Source: an uncultured Allosphingosinicella sp. (GTDB lineage: Bacteria > Pseudomonadota > Alphaproteobacteria > Sphingomonadales > Sphingomonadaceae). Taken from it: DNA of 64,000 nucleotides. Positions 16,520 through 27,112 of this stretch are shown here, piece after piece. The translations under genes were made by a program, and so were the position numbers. The notes below the pieces were generated by a model. It was not told the DNA's origin, did not search any database, and saw only the letters and a list, made by a program, of their open reading frames with translations. The stretch's first letter is position 1; each line of letters begins with the position of its first letter. The stretch spans positions 42,613-106,612 of the forward strand of contig CAKTCN010000006.1 of the NCBI GenBank assembly GCA_934539295.1. Reading direction: 5' to 3'.

Positions 16520-19180
16520 TCAGGTGCCGCAGGGTGCCTCTGTCCGCCCGGCCTCGATCAGGCGGGGCGCTTTCAAGATGCCCGAGGGCTGGGCCGAGAT
16601 CTTGTCCAGGTCCTGCGGCTGGAACCGCTCGCCATAGCGGCCGTGCAGCAGCCGGTGGTCGGCGGGCGCCCGGCCGGCGAGCATGTTCATGTTGGTGTTG
16701 GACACCTCCACGTCGATGCGGTTGCTGCCGGGCTTCAGCGCCGCGGTGAGATCGACACGATAGGGTGTCGCCCAGACGCTGCCCACCCGCTCGCCATTGA
16801 CGCGGACGATCGCGGCATCGCGGATCGGCGCTTCGATGGCCCCGACAGGCCGGTTGGCGCGCGTGGTGGCGACGGGTGTCGTTTCCCCGAAATCGAGTGC
16901 CAAGCAGCGACCGGGTGCGAGCGGGTCCAGGTCGACGGCCACACTGTAGATCGCCGTGCCTGAAAAGTAGCGCGTCGCCGGGAGGTCAGCCCAGGATGCG
17001 AAGGCTTCGACGGGTGTCACCTTGCCGCCGATCCGCATGGTCCAGCGAGCATCAAGCGAGCGCGGAATCGCAGTCGCCGCAACATGCGCCGGAGCAGCCT
17101 GTCCCACGAAGGTCAGCAGCCGCGATTCATAAGGCGCGAGTTCCAGCGCAATGTCGCCGCTGCCGGCGCCCCATTGCCGCCCAGTGACCGGATCCCACCA
17201 CCTGCCATTGCCGCGATCGCCCGCGAAACGTGCACGCGTCTTCACGGCGGTGTTGCCGGTGTTGGCGAGGAAGTAGAGGTCGCCGCCTTCCACCTTGCGG
17301 CGGATGAAGCCGATCGCCGGATCGGGTGAGGCGAGCGTCATGTCGGCAGGCGCCGCCGCCAGGATTGCGTTGCCGACTTGCGCCTGGTCGACCTGCCGCA
17401 CCCACTTCCTGCGATCCAGTTCACGCGAAAGCCGTGCAACTTGCGCCCGCGCCTTGTCGTCCTTCAGGCCTCCCGCGGTGGTCGGAAGGCCGCCGACCGC
17501 GACGACCTTGCCGCCCTTCTTCACCCATTCGGCAATCGCGGCATAGGCATCCGGGTCGATGCGCTGCATCGGCGGCAAGACCAGCACGCGGTGCTTGAGC
17601 TTGCCCGCATTGACCGCACCGGCATCGATGAAGTCGAAGCCGTGGCCGGCATCCATCACCTGCTCGACCAGGGCGTTGGGCACGCGGTCGTGCATCGCCT
17701 CGTTCACCGATGCGCGCTGGGGGCGCATGCCGGCGAAGGCGTCCTCGATCGGCAGGTAGATGGCGACGCCGTTGGCCGGCTCGCCCTGGCGCAGCATGTG
17801 GCTGACGCGCTGGAGGTAGCGGGTGACGTCGGGCATCACCGGATACCAGGGATTATGGTCGTTGAGCGCGGCGGCGGCGTAGAAGGCCCAGCCGGGTTCC
17901 TCGACACCTTGCGGCGTGTATGGCCAGCCGTGGCCGACCAGCTGCGTGATGCCTTGCAGGAAGTGGCGGTCCGCCTCGACCTTCATGTCGAGCGGCGTCG
18001 CTGCCCATGAGGGCGAGCGCAGCCAGGTCCACACCTCCGACGAGACCACCGGCTTCCCATAGAGATGCGCGCCCGATGTCGCCCAGCGCGTCGAGTTGAA
18101 CCCGCGCCAGTCCGCGCCCTCGCCTTCGGGCAGGGCGACCAGCGCGTTGCTCGACAGGGTCGGCGGCGGGAAGCCGTAGACCTGCGCGCGGAAGCGGGTG
18201 CCGCGTGCCTTGGCCCAGTCGTCGATGACCTTGAGGTAGCGTTCGTCGACCAGTTCCGACAGCGTGCGTGCCCAATCGAAGCGCACGGCGGCGCTGTCCG
18301 GCGTGTCGAGGAACAAGGCCGGGAGGTGGTCGGTCAGGTCATAGCCGCGGCGGCGGCGGAACTCGGCCGGCAGGTCGCCGGTCCAGCTCGACCCATAGGC
18401 CTCCAGGCTGTCGGAGAAGATCGCGTAGGGCGGCGGTGCGCCTTCAAACGCGTCGAGCAGGCGATCGCCGACGGTGGTGAGGTGGTTCTGGACGGCCGCC
18501 GGATCGATATGGTCGAGGACATAGCCTTCGGACGCCACGGCGGCGCGCTTCACCTGCTGCCCGGTGCGCCCGGCCACGAACACGAGAGCCTCGCGCGCGG
18601 TGGTGCTGCCCTCTACCGACACGCGCGGCGCATCCGTCTTCAGCGTGTCGAAACCGCCGGTGGCACCTGCCGCGCCGATCACGGCCGAGATGAAGCTCTC
18701 GCCCGCCCCGAGCGCTGGCATCACAACCTCGGTTGCACCCGCCGGCACCGCGACCTTGATCATGCGGATATTCGCCGCGGCCTGCGTCACCGGGATATGC
18801 GGCCCGCCAAACGGCCAGCCACTGCCGCCGGTCACGTCGATCCGCATCCCCTGTGCCCGCGCAGTCTCCCCCGCATGGCGAAGCGCGGCGATGAAGTCGT
18901 CGGACAGGTAGGGCAGGTTGCGGATGCCCTTCGCCGGATCGTCGGGCGAGAGCGGATAGACCGGCTGCACTTCGAACCCGCCGAAGCCGCCCGCCTTCAT
19001 CGCCGCGATCTCGCGGTCGATCTCCGCATTGTCGACCGACGGCCCAAACCACCACCAGCGCATCATCGGACGCGCATCGGCGGGTGGATCGACGAAGGAC
19101 TGCCACAAGGCATCGCCCTGCGCGGCGGCGGGCACCGCCGAGGCAGCGGCCAGCAAGGTGGCCAGCAGGCGCACCTTCAC
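16520..19180 (-). CDS. GH106-type alpha-L-rhamnosidase / glycosyl hydrolase
   Basis: An 886-residue exported enzyme resembling GH106, likely removing alpha-L-rhamnose from an acidic glycan. A signal peptide spans about residues 1-21 (LLATLLAAASAVPAAAQ). The family opening follows: RPMMRWWWFGPSVDNAEIDREI and GGFGGFEVQPVYPL, then the barrel segments DVTGGSGWPFGGPH and FRAQVYGFPPPTLS. The C-terminus carries beta-sandwich modules (VRVNGERVGSVWATPYRVDLT). GTG at 19180 is chosen because it overlaps the stop of the upstream GH105 fusion (GTGA) and directly gives the signal peptide. It is shorter than the roughly 1,000-residue or longer GH106 enzymes, so the subfamily is uncertain. Confidence 0.83.
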   Translation of the reverse strand: MKVRLLATLLAAASAVPAAAQGDALWQSFVDPPADARPMMRWWWFGPSVDNAEIDREIAAMKAGGFGGFEVQPVYPLSPDDPAKGIRNLPYLSDDFIAALRHAGETARAQGMRIDVTGGSGWPFGGPHIPVTQAAANIRMIKVAVPAGATEVVMPALGAGESFISAVIGAAGATGGFDTLKTDAPRVSVEGSTTAREALVFVAGRTGQQVKRAAVASEGYVLDHIDPAAVQNHLTTVGDRLLDAFEGAPPPYAIFSDSLEAYGSSWTGDLPAEFRRRRGYDLTDHLPALFLDTPDSAAVRFDWARTLSELVDERYLKVIDDWAKARGTRFRAQVYGFPPPTLSSNALVALPEGEGADWRGFNSTRWATSGAHLYGKPVVSSEVWTWLRSPSWAATPLDMKVEADRHFLQGITQLVGHGWPYTPQGVEEPGWAFYAAAALNDHNPWYPVMPDVTRYLQRVSHMLRQGEPANGVAIYLPIEDAFAGMRPQRASVNEAMHDRVPNALVEQVMDAGHGFDFIDAGAVNAGKLKHRVLVLPPMQRIDPDAYAAIAEWVKKGGKVVAVGGLPTTAGGLKDDKARAQVARLSRELDRRKWVRQVDQAQVGNAILAAAPADMTLASPDPAIGFIRRKVEGGDLYFLANTGNTAVKTRARFAGDRGNGRWWDPVTGRQWGAGSGDIALELAPYESRLLTFVGQAAPAHVAATAIPRSLDARWTMRIGGKVTPVEAFASWADLPATRYFSGTAIYSVAVDLDPLAPGRCLALDFGETTPVATTRANRPVGAIEAPIRDAAIVRVNGERVGSVWATPYRVDLTAALKPGSNRIDVEVSNTNMNMLAGRAPADHRLLHGRYGERFQPQDLDKISAQPSGILKAPRLIEAGRTEAPCGT

Positions 19181-21471
19181 TTGGCGCTCGGATCGAAGCT
19201 GAGCGGCACGCTCGCCACATGCGCGTCCCATTCGACACGGGTGCGGAAGTCGAGCCCGCGCTCCCACGCCGCGCCCGAATAATAGACGAACGGCTTGCCG
19301 GGCATGACGCGGACGAGGACGAGGAAATTGTCCGAATCCTGCTTCACGTCGACGATCGTCGCGGGATCGACGGCAAGCGCGATGCCCATCGCGCCCTTGT
19401 CGGGATTGCCCGCATCCCACACGCTGAACCGCCCGGTCGCGCGGTCGGCGGTGAGCGCCGCCAGCTGCGTCGCCGAGGTGCCACGCTTGTGGATGCCAAT
19501 GCCGACGATCAGCGGCTCGTTGCTGTTCGAGCCGAGGGTCGAGACCATGCGAGTGAAGTTGCTGCCCATTGGCAGCGCGAAGCTGCGCGTTTCCCAAACC
19601 TGCCGGTCGACGCCCACCGGCCAGGGCGCGTAATCGAGTTCGAAACGCGCGACGTCGGGTCCATCCTGGAGGATGCGGTAGGTCTTGAAGTTGCGCGACG
19701 TCCAGAGCTTGTTGTCGGCCCAGATGCCGAGGCCGCCGGCGCCGCGCGACTGGCGCACGTCGTAATAGTCCATGCCCTCGCCGCGGTCCTCATGATAGTT
19801 TCCGGTGGCGAGCTGGCGCGTCATGAAGGGGTGCCGGACGCTCTTCACCCAGGCGTCGATGCCCGATCCCGACGGCGGCTCTTTCTTCTCGAGCGCGGGG
19901 CCGTAGGTGCGGAAGGCGGTGCGGTCATTCTCCCACCAGATGTCGTCCTCACGCTCCGGCGCGAAGCGCACGGTGGCGCGGGGAATCAGTTCATCGCCCT
20001 TGGCCGGCACGATCGTCCGGGTATCGCCCGGCGGGGTGCCGCGCGGCGGCGATGCCCAGCGCGCGAGCGGGCGGCCCACATGCGCCGGACCGGCCTTCTC
20101 GCCGAGGATCAGCGGATCGTAGGCAAGGTCGCGCGTCGCCTGCATCTCGGCGGAGCGGCGTGCACGCTCGCGGCGCTCCTCCTCCGTTCCGGCCGGCGCC
20201 GCCGGCGGCGGCGGCGGCGCAGCCGGTGCCGAGGCGCGGGAGAACGCACCCGACACTTCGGCGATCGGCAGCGGCTGCACCGCCTGGCCGAGCTTCATGA
20301 TCTCGGTGCCGGCGAGCAGCAATCCGCCTTGCCCGTAGAGCCCCGTGTCGGTCGGCTTGGTCGGCACCGGCTGGTCGCCCGTCTGCTGCACCGAACCGAG
20401 CAGGCCGTTGGGCAGCATCCGCCCCATCAGCCCCTGCCAGCCCCTCAGCACGACCGGCTGGTAGGTCTGGCGGTCGAGCAGGCCGTGGTTGATGCCCCAG
20501 GCATAGCCATAGGTGAAGAAGGCCGAGCCCGATGATTCCGGCTCGGGGAACGCTTCTGGATCGACCATGCTTGCGCGCCACAAGCCGTCGCGGCCCTGAT
20601 GCTTCGCGATGCCTGCCGCCATCTGCTTGAACAGCTCGACATAGCGCGGGCGGCTCGGATGGTTGGCGGGCATATAGTCGAGCACGCGGGCAAGCCCTGC
20701 GAACACCCAGCCATTGCCGCGCGACCAGAAGATCTTTTTGCCGCGCTCCGACTTGCGGTCGAGGAAGCGCGCATCGCGGAAATAGAGGCCCTCGCTCTTG
20801 TCGTAGAGCAGGTCGGTGGTGCGCCACCATTGCACGTCCATCGCGTTCAGATAGGCCGGATCGCCGGTCAGCGCCGACATGCGCGACAGCACCGGCGGCG
20901 CCATGAACAAGGCATCGCACCACCACCAGGTGAGCTTTTCCGGCGCGGGCGTGAGCGTCAGGTGCGGCAGCGTATAATCGAGCCGCTGCTGGAGCGGCAG
21001 GATCATGCCCGGCATGCGGTGTCGGGCGTACAGCTCCTGATATAGATCGCCGATCGCCTGGTCGTCGGCATTGATCATCGCGCGCGGCGATCGTCCGCCG
21101 CGCAGGGCATAATTATAATGTTCCGCGACATCGGTCATGAAGGATGCATGGCCCGGCTTGTCCGACACGCGGCTGAGCCGTGCCAAGCCGACGTAGAAAG
21201 CGGCGGACACCCAGTTGGCCGTCAGCTGGCGGACGCTGCCACCCGTCAGAGTGAAGGGCTGCGCCTCCAGCGAGGCGATCTGCGAGGCGGCGGCATAATC
21301 CAGAACCGCGCGGACCCTGTCGGGATCGGGCAGGCGGTCGCCGGCAAAGTCGAGGCTGGGCGTGGACAATTGGGTGTGCGGCCGCGGATCGGGGCCCTGA
21401 GCGTGGAGCGGCACCGCCGCCGAGGCGCAGAGCGCGCCCAGGATCATCCACCGCACCGACTTGCCACCCAT
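19177..21471 (-). CDS. GH105/GH88-like unsaturated uronyl hydrolase fused to DUF4861
   Basis: A 764-residue two-domain exported protein. After a signal peptide (to about residue 26, LHAQ) comes a GH105 (YteR-like) alpha6/alpha6 barrel of about 360 residues with WWWCDALFMAPPVLSRM, FWSRGNGWVFAGLARVLDYMP and ESSGSAFFTYGYAWGINHGLLD, the signature of hydrolases that remove unsaturated uronate from lyase products. A Pro/Ala and charged linker (APAAPPPPPAAPAG, around residue 400) leads to a DUF4861 domain of about 300 residues (GEGMDYYDVRQSRGAGGLGIW, YAPWPVGVDRQVWETR). GGGAGAG precedes the ATG at 21471. It is first in the GH105-GH106-kinase-GH43 series. The fusion suggests the two domains act on the same oligosaccharide. 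Confidence 0.87.
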   Translation of the reverse strand: MGGKSVRWMILGALCASAAVPLHAQGPDPRPHTQLSTPSLDFAGDRLPDPDRVRAVLDYAAASQIASLEAQPFTLTGGSVRQLTANWVSAAFYVGLARLSRVSDKPGHASFMTDVAEHYNYALRGGRSPRAMINADDQAIGDLYQELYARHRMPGMILPLQQRLDYTLPHLTLTPAPEKLTWWWCDALFMAPPVLSRMSALTGDPAYLNAMDVQWWRTTDLLYDKSEGLYFRDARFLDRKSERGKKIFWSRGNGWVFAGLARVLDYMPANHPSRPRYVELFKQMAAGIAKHQGRDGLWRASMVDPEAFPEPESSGSAFFTYGYAWGINHGLLDRQTYQPVVLRGWQGLMGRMLPNGLLGSVQQTGDQPVPTKPTDTGLYGQGGLLLAGTEIMKLGQAVQPLPIAEVSGAFSRASAPAAPPPPPAAPAGTEEERRERARRSAEMQATRDLAYDPLILGEKAGPAHVGRPLARWASPPRGTPPGDTRTIVPAKGDELIPRATVRFAPEREDDIWWENDRTAFRTYGPALEKKEPPSGSGIDAWVKSVRHPFMTRQLATGNYHEDRGEGMDYYDVRQSRGAGGLGIWADNKLWTSRNFKTYRILQDGPDVARFELDYAPWPVGVDRQVWETRSFALPMGSNFTRMVSTLGSNSNEPLIVGIGIHKRGTSATQLAALTADRATGRFSVWDAGNPDKGAMGIALAVDPATIVDVKQDSDNFLVLVRVMPGKPFVYYSGAAWERGLDFRTRVEWDAHVASVPLSFDPSAK

Positions 21472-21613
21472 GTCTCTCTCCCTTTTACCGGCAGAAGCCG
21501 ATTTTGCGGCAGAAAAGCAGAGCCGCCCCGCTTTGTCAGTTGTTTTTTGCTCCCCAATGCCGACGCGCTTGCATTTGCTTTGAGGTGCCCGCGGCGGGAT
21601 GCTAACGGGCGGC

Positions 21614-23491
21614 ATGCTCAACCTGCAAGACATCACCGTCCGGCTCGGCGGCCGCACGATCCTTGACGGCGCCACCGCCGCTTTGCCGCCCAAGGGCCGC
21701 ATCGGCCTGATCGGGCGCAACGGCGCCGGCAAGTCCACCCTGGTGCGCGTGATCGCCGGCCTGCTGGAGCCCGACACCGGCACGGCCGAAATGCCGCGCG
21801 CGGCGCGTCTCGGCTATATCGCGCAGGAAGCGCCCGGCGGCACCGCGACGCCGTTCGAGACCGTGCTTGCCGCCGACACCGAGCGCGCGGCGCTGCTCGA
21901 GGAAGCGGAGACCAGCGAGGACCCCGATCGCCTGGGCGAAGTGCATGAGCGGCTGATGACGATCGACGCTTATGGCGCGCCCGCGCGTGCCTCGCGCATC
22001 CTCGTCGGCCTCGGCTTCGACGAGGAGATGCAGCACCGCGCGCTTGAGAGCTTCTCGGGCGGCTGGCGGATGCGCGTGGCATTGGCGTCCCTGCTCTTCT
22101 CGCAGCCCGATCTGCTGCTGCTCGACGAGCCGTCCAACCACCTCGATCTCGAAGCGGTTCTGTGGCTGGAGAATTTTCTCCAAAGCTATCCGGCGACGAT
22201 CGTGATCGTCAGCCACGAGCGCGACTTCCTCAACAATGTCGTGAATTACATCCTGCACCTGGAGCGCGGCAAGCTGACGCTCTATCCGGGCGGCTATGAC
22301 AGCTTCGAGCGCCAGCGCTCCGAGCGGCAGGCGCAGCTTGCTGCTGCGGCCGAGAAGCAGAAGGCCGAGCGTGCCAAGCTGGAGGATTTCGTCGCCCGCA
22401 ACAGCGCGCGCGCGTCGACCGCCAAGCAGGCCCAGTCGCGCGTCAAGGCGCTGGCCAAGATGCAGCCGATCGCGGCGCTGGTGGACGATCCCTCGCTGTC
22501 CTTCGACTTCCCCGATCCGGACGAGTTGCGCCCGCCGCTGATCACGCTCGACATGGCCAGCGTCGGCTATTCCGAGACGCCGATCCTGCAGCGGCTGAAC
22601 CTGCGCCTCGACCCGGACGACCGCATCGCCTTGCTGGGGCGCAACGGCAACGGCAAGACCACGCTTGCCCGCCTGCTCGCCGCACAGCTGACGCCGATGG
22701 AGGGCGGCATGGCGTCGAGCGGCAAGATGCGCGTCGGATATTTCACCCAATATCAGGTCGAGGAATTGTCGCGCGACGACACGCCGCTGGAGCATATGAC
22801 CCGCCTCATGCGCGATGCGAAGCCGGCGGCCGTCAGGGGCCAGCTCGGCCGTTTCGGCTTTTCGGGCGAGAAGGCGACCACCAAGGTCGGCAAGCTGTCC
22901 GGCGGCGAGCGCGCGCGGCTCGCGCTGGCGCTCATCACCCGCGACGCCCCCCATATGCTGATCCTCGACGAGCCGACCAACCACCTCGATGTCGATGCGC
23001 GCGAGGCCTTGATCCAGGCACTGAACGGCTATTCGGGCGCGGTGGTGATCGTCAGCCACGACCGCCACATGCTGGAGATGACCGCCGACCGGCTGGTACT
23101 GGTCCATGACGGCACAGCGCAGGAGTTCGACGGCAGCATCGACGATTATATCTCGTTCGTGCTCGCCGGCGAGGCGAAGCCGGGCGAGAAGGGTTCGGGC
23201 GGCGACAAGGGCAACAAGAAGGAAGCCCGCCGTGCCGCCGCCGAACTGCGCGAGAAGACGCAGGCGCTGCGCAACCGCGCCAAGACCTGCGAGACCAACC
23301 TCGCCAAGCTCGAAGCGCAGCGCAGCGCGATCGAGCGCGCGATGTTCGATCCCACCGGCGCCGACAAGGCGCTGGCCGGCCTCACCATGACCGAGCTGAT
23401 GAAGCGCCGCGCCGAGACCGAGAAGAAGATCGAGGCGGCGGAGGCCGAATGGCTGGAAGCGAGCGAGGCGCTGGAAGGGATCGAGGCCTGA
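21614..23491 (+). CDS. ABC-F family ATP-binding cassette protein
   Basis: A 625-residue soluble tandem ATPase of the ABC-F group (Uup/YheS-like), which act on ribosomes rather than as transporters. Two nucleotide-binding domains are visible: Walker A GRNGAGKST and GRNGNGKTT, signatures FSGGWRMR and LSGGERAR, Walker B LLLLDEPSNHLD and MLILDEPTNHLD. The inter-domain linker is Lys/Glu/Ala-rich, and a Lys/Ala/Glu-rich coiled coil makes up the last 100 residues. MLNLQDITVRLGG at ATG 21614 is the typical start; an in-frame ATG at 21599 is possible. It is a housekeeping gene on the opposite strand that splits the glycan locus. Confidence 0.93.
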   Translation: MLNLQDITVRLGGRTILDGATAALPPKGRIGLIGRNGAGKSTLVRVIAGLLEPDTGTAEMPRAARLGYIAQEAPGGTATPFETVLAADTERAALLEEAETSEDPDRLGEVHERLMTIDAYGAPARASRILVGLGFDEEMQHRALESFSGGWRMRVALASLLFSQPDLLLLDEPSNHLDLEAVLWLENFLQSYPATIVIVSHERDFLNNVVNYILHLERGKLTLYPGGYDSFERQRSERQAQLAAAAEKQKAERAKLEDFVARNSARASTAKQAQSRVKALAKMQPIAALVDDPSLSFDFPDPDELRPPLITLDMASVGYSETPILQRLNLRLDPDDRIALLGRNGNGKTTLARLLAAQLTPMEGGMASSGKMRVGYFTQYQVEELSRDDTPLEHMTRLMRDAKPAAVRGQLGRFGFSGEKATTKVGKLSGGERARLALALITRDAPHMLILDEPTNHLDVDAREALIQALNGYSGAVVIVSHDRHMLEMTADRLVLVHDGTAQEFDGSIDDYISFVLAGEAKPGEKGSGGDKGNKKEARRAAAELREKTQALRNRAKTCETNLAKLEAQRSAIERAMFDPTGADKALAGLTMTELMKRRAETEKKIEAAEAEWLEASEALEGIEA

Positions 23492-23519
23492 GCCTCTCAC
23501 CCCGCCTCCGTTCAGGTCG

Positions 23520-24805
23520 CTAGCGCCCCAGCTCCACCAGCCGCAGCGTGGTCGGCTCGCTGATATCCTCACGTGCAAGGTCGCGGTTGGGCGGCAATGT
23601 CGGCCAGGCGATCGCCACTCCGCCCGGGTCCTCGCGCGTGTTGAGCACCATGCCGCCGGGCACGGCGATCGAGCCCGCCAGACGCTCGGCAAGGCGGGAG
23701 CCCGGCCGCTCCTCGAGCCTCTTCAACGTGGCCGGGTCGAGCAGGAAATCGATCGGCTTGCCGTCGCGTACCACGGACACGCGCAGCCGATCGCCCTCCG
23801 GCACCGCGCCCGATACGAACAGCCGGCTGACCAGCGAACCGCCGCCGCCGAAGTCCCAGCGAAAGCTCGTCCAGTCGCTCACCTGCACGCGTCGCCACCC
23901 CCGCGCCTCGCGCCGGGCCAGGAAGATCTGCGTGTCTCCCTCCGCGTCGAACTTGTGATAGGTGATGGTCGGTCGCCCTTCGGCATCGAAGCCGACCACG
24001 CTGTTGTTGTTGATCATGCCGGCCCTGACCGGCACCGGATCGACGATCTCTGCATCGGCCAGCCGGATGGGGAGCCTGAGCGGCGCACCGTCCGACTTTT
24101 CCCAGCGCACCAGGTCGCGGCTGCGGGCGTAGGACAGATCGTGGTTGGTGGCCGCATCAGGTGTCTCGCGCCACACCCAGGCGAGGTGGAAATAGCCATC
24201 GGGTCCGAGCGTCGGCCCGACGAAATAGGCGTTACGCTGCCCCTCCCCATCCACCAGCGCGCTTGCCAGCAGCGGGCGCCACTGGCGAGTTTCAGCATCG
24301 TAACGATTGTAGATCTCGTTCCCGTTGCCGCTGCCGCCATCACGATATTTGAAGATCAGCCGCCCGTCCGCATCGCGCAGGAAGACGGGATAGGTCATCC
24401 GCCGTTCGAGCTTCGCGTCCGACATAATCGTTTCGCGCCGGAAGCTGCGCACATCGTCGCGATCCTGCGTGCGGTAGTAAACGAGCGGGTCGTTGTGGAG
24501 GTTTGCGACGACATGCACCTGCCCGGCATCGTCCACCGCCATCGCGACTGCATTGTGGCTGTCCCACCCGGTCCAGCTGTCGAGCTTGTGATAGGTCCAG
24601 TAGCTTCCGCGCCGGTCGCGCCGCGCCACGGTCAATTGCCGATTGGCCTCATAATAAGCGACCAGGATCGCCCGGTCGGTCACCGCCAGCGCAAAGTCGA
24701 CCGGATGCGCCGACCACACCCGATCGATCGCCGAGAGCCTCGGCGCCTGCGCGGCGGCCGGCGACAACGCGAGCAGCAGCGAGGCCGCGATGGTCCATGC
24801 CGGCC

Positions 24806-24809
<4 letters not shown>
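23520..24809 (-). CDS. BNR_4 repeat exported protein (PL24/PL25/GH145-type fold)
   Basis: A 429-residue secreted seven-bladed propeller. The BNR_4 fold is shared by ulvan lyases (PL24, PL25) and by GH145, which acts on Rha-GlcA termini. Seen: WTYHKLDSWTGWDSHNAVAMAVDDAGQVHVVANLHNDPL, RRMTYPVFLRDADGRLIFKYRDGGSGNGNEIYNRYD and HLAWVWRETPDAATNHDLSYARS. The first ATG/GTG/TTG in frame (TTG, 24767) falls inside an obvious signal peptide. Reading back to CTG at 24809 completes it (hydrophobic SLLLAL core, AAAQ cleavage site) and gives a CTGA overlap with the upstream GH105 stop. CTG is therefore taken as the start. Lyase versus hydrolase activity is undecided. Confidence 0.82.
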
Positions 24810-26011
<1,202 letters not shown>

Positions 26012-26119
26012 CCGGCTCGCTCCCCTTTTGTTGTTCGTGGACGTTATCCAGTGGAGCAACGCCTGACCAGCCATGTCGCGCTGGACTTATGCCCGCCGAT
26101 CCTTGAGGACGATGGAGCC

Positions 26120-27109
26120 ATGGAACGTCACTTGATCGACACTTTCGGGCGGCGGATCGAATATGTCCGACTGTCGGTCACGGACAGGTGCGACCTGCGC
26201 TGCCGATATTGCATGGCCGAGACGATGCAGTTCCTGCCCAACGCCGAACTGCTGACATTCCCCGAGATCGTGGAGCTCGTCGACGCACTGATCGCCCGCG
26301 GTGTGCGCCGGGTGCGCCTCACCGGGGGCGAGCCGCTCGTTCGACGCGGGATCGAGGGACTGGTGCAGAGCCTCGGCGCCCATGTCGGCCGGGGCCTGGA
26401 CGAGCTCACCCTCACCACCAACGGCACCCAATTGGCGCGGCACTCGGCCGGCCTGTTCGAAGCCGGCGTGCGGCGGATCAACGTCAGCCTGGACAGTCTC
26501 GACCCGGATCGCTTTCGCCACATCACCCGGCGCGGCGACCTGTCGCAGGTGCTGGCAGGGATTGCCGCGGCCAAGGCGGCGGGGGTCGCGATCAAGATCA
26601 ACATGGTCGCGCTCGCCGGCCTCAACGAGGACGAGATCGCCCCGATGCTCGACTGGTGTTCGGCCGAGGGATTCGACCTCACCCTCATCGAAACCATGCC
26701 GCTGGGCGAGGTCGAAGAGGACAGGACCGAACATTACCTGCCCCTCGATGTCGTGAAGGCCCGGCTGGACGCGCACTACGCCCTCGTGCCCGCCGCGCAT
26801 CGCACCGGCGGCCCGGCCCGTTACTATCATGTCGAGGGAAGCGGCACGCGCCTCGGGCTGATCACGCCGCTGACCGGCAATTTCTGTAGCGGCTGCAACC
26901 GCGTGAGGGTAAGCGCGACCGGGGCGATATATGGCTGCCTCGGCCGCGACCAGAAGGTGGATTTGCGGGAAGCCCTGCGTGCGGGCGACCGCGCCGGCCT
27001 GGACGCGATGCTCGACAGTCTCGTGGCGGGCAAGCCGCTCGGCCACAACTTCAAGATCGCTGCGGCACAGCCCGCCGTGGCGCGCCACATGAGCGTGACC
27101 GGGGGATAG
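26120..27109 (+). CDS. moaA: GTP 3',8-cyclase MoaA
   Basis: Radical SAM enzyme for the first step of molybdenum cofactor synthesis, GTP to 3',8-cyclo-7,8-dihydro-GTP. The 329 residues hold the N-terminal cluster motif DRCDLRCRYC (CX3CX2C, about 22-31), the SAM-binding RLTGGEPL, and the C-terminal second cluster FCSGCNRVRVSATGAIYGCL (CX2CX13C). The protein ends in the conserved GG (SVTGG) required for activity. The ATG at 26120 lies behind a weak GGAG. It is divergent from the GH105 gene, faces the other moa genes across a TauE-type gene, and matches the needs of the two molybdoenzyme operons at 32-40 kb. Confidence 0.96.
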   Translation: MERHLIDTFGRRIEYVRLSVTDRCDLRCRYCMAETMQFLPNAELLTFPEIVELVDALIARGVRRVRLTGGEPLVRRGIEGLVQSLGAHVGRGLDELTLTTNGTQLARHSAGLFEAGVRRINVSLDSLDPDRFRHITRRGDLSQVLAGIAAAKAAGVAIKINMVALAGLNEDEIAPMLDWCSAEGFDLTLIETMPLGEVEEDRTEHYLPLDVVKARLDAHYALVPAAHRTGGPARYYHVEGSGTRLGLITPLTGNFCSGCNRVRVSATGAIYGCLGRDQKVDLREALRAGDRAGLDAMLDSLVAGKPLGHNFKIAAAQPAVARHMSVTGG

Positions 27110-27112
27110 TGT

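Noticed and set aside
26012..26119. Moco-sensing RNA motif before moaA
   Set aside because: The shared 108-bp gap is too short for the known motif plus two promoters, and its conserved elements were not seen.
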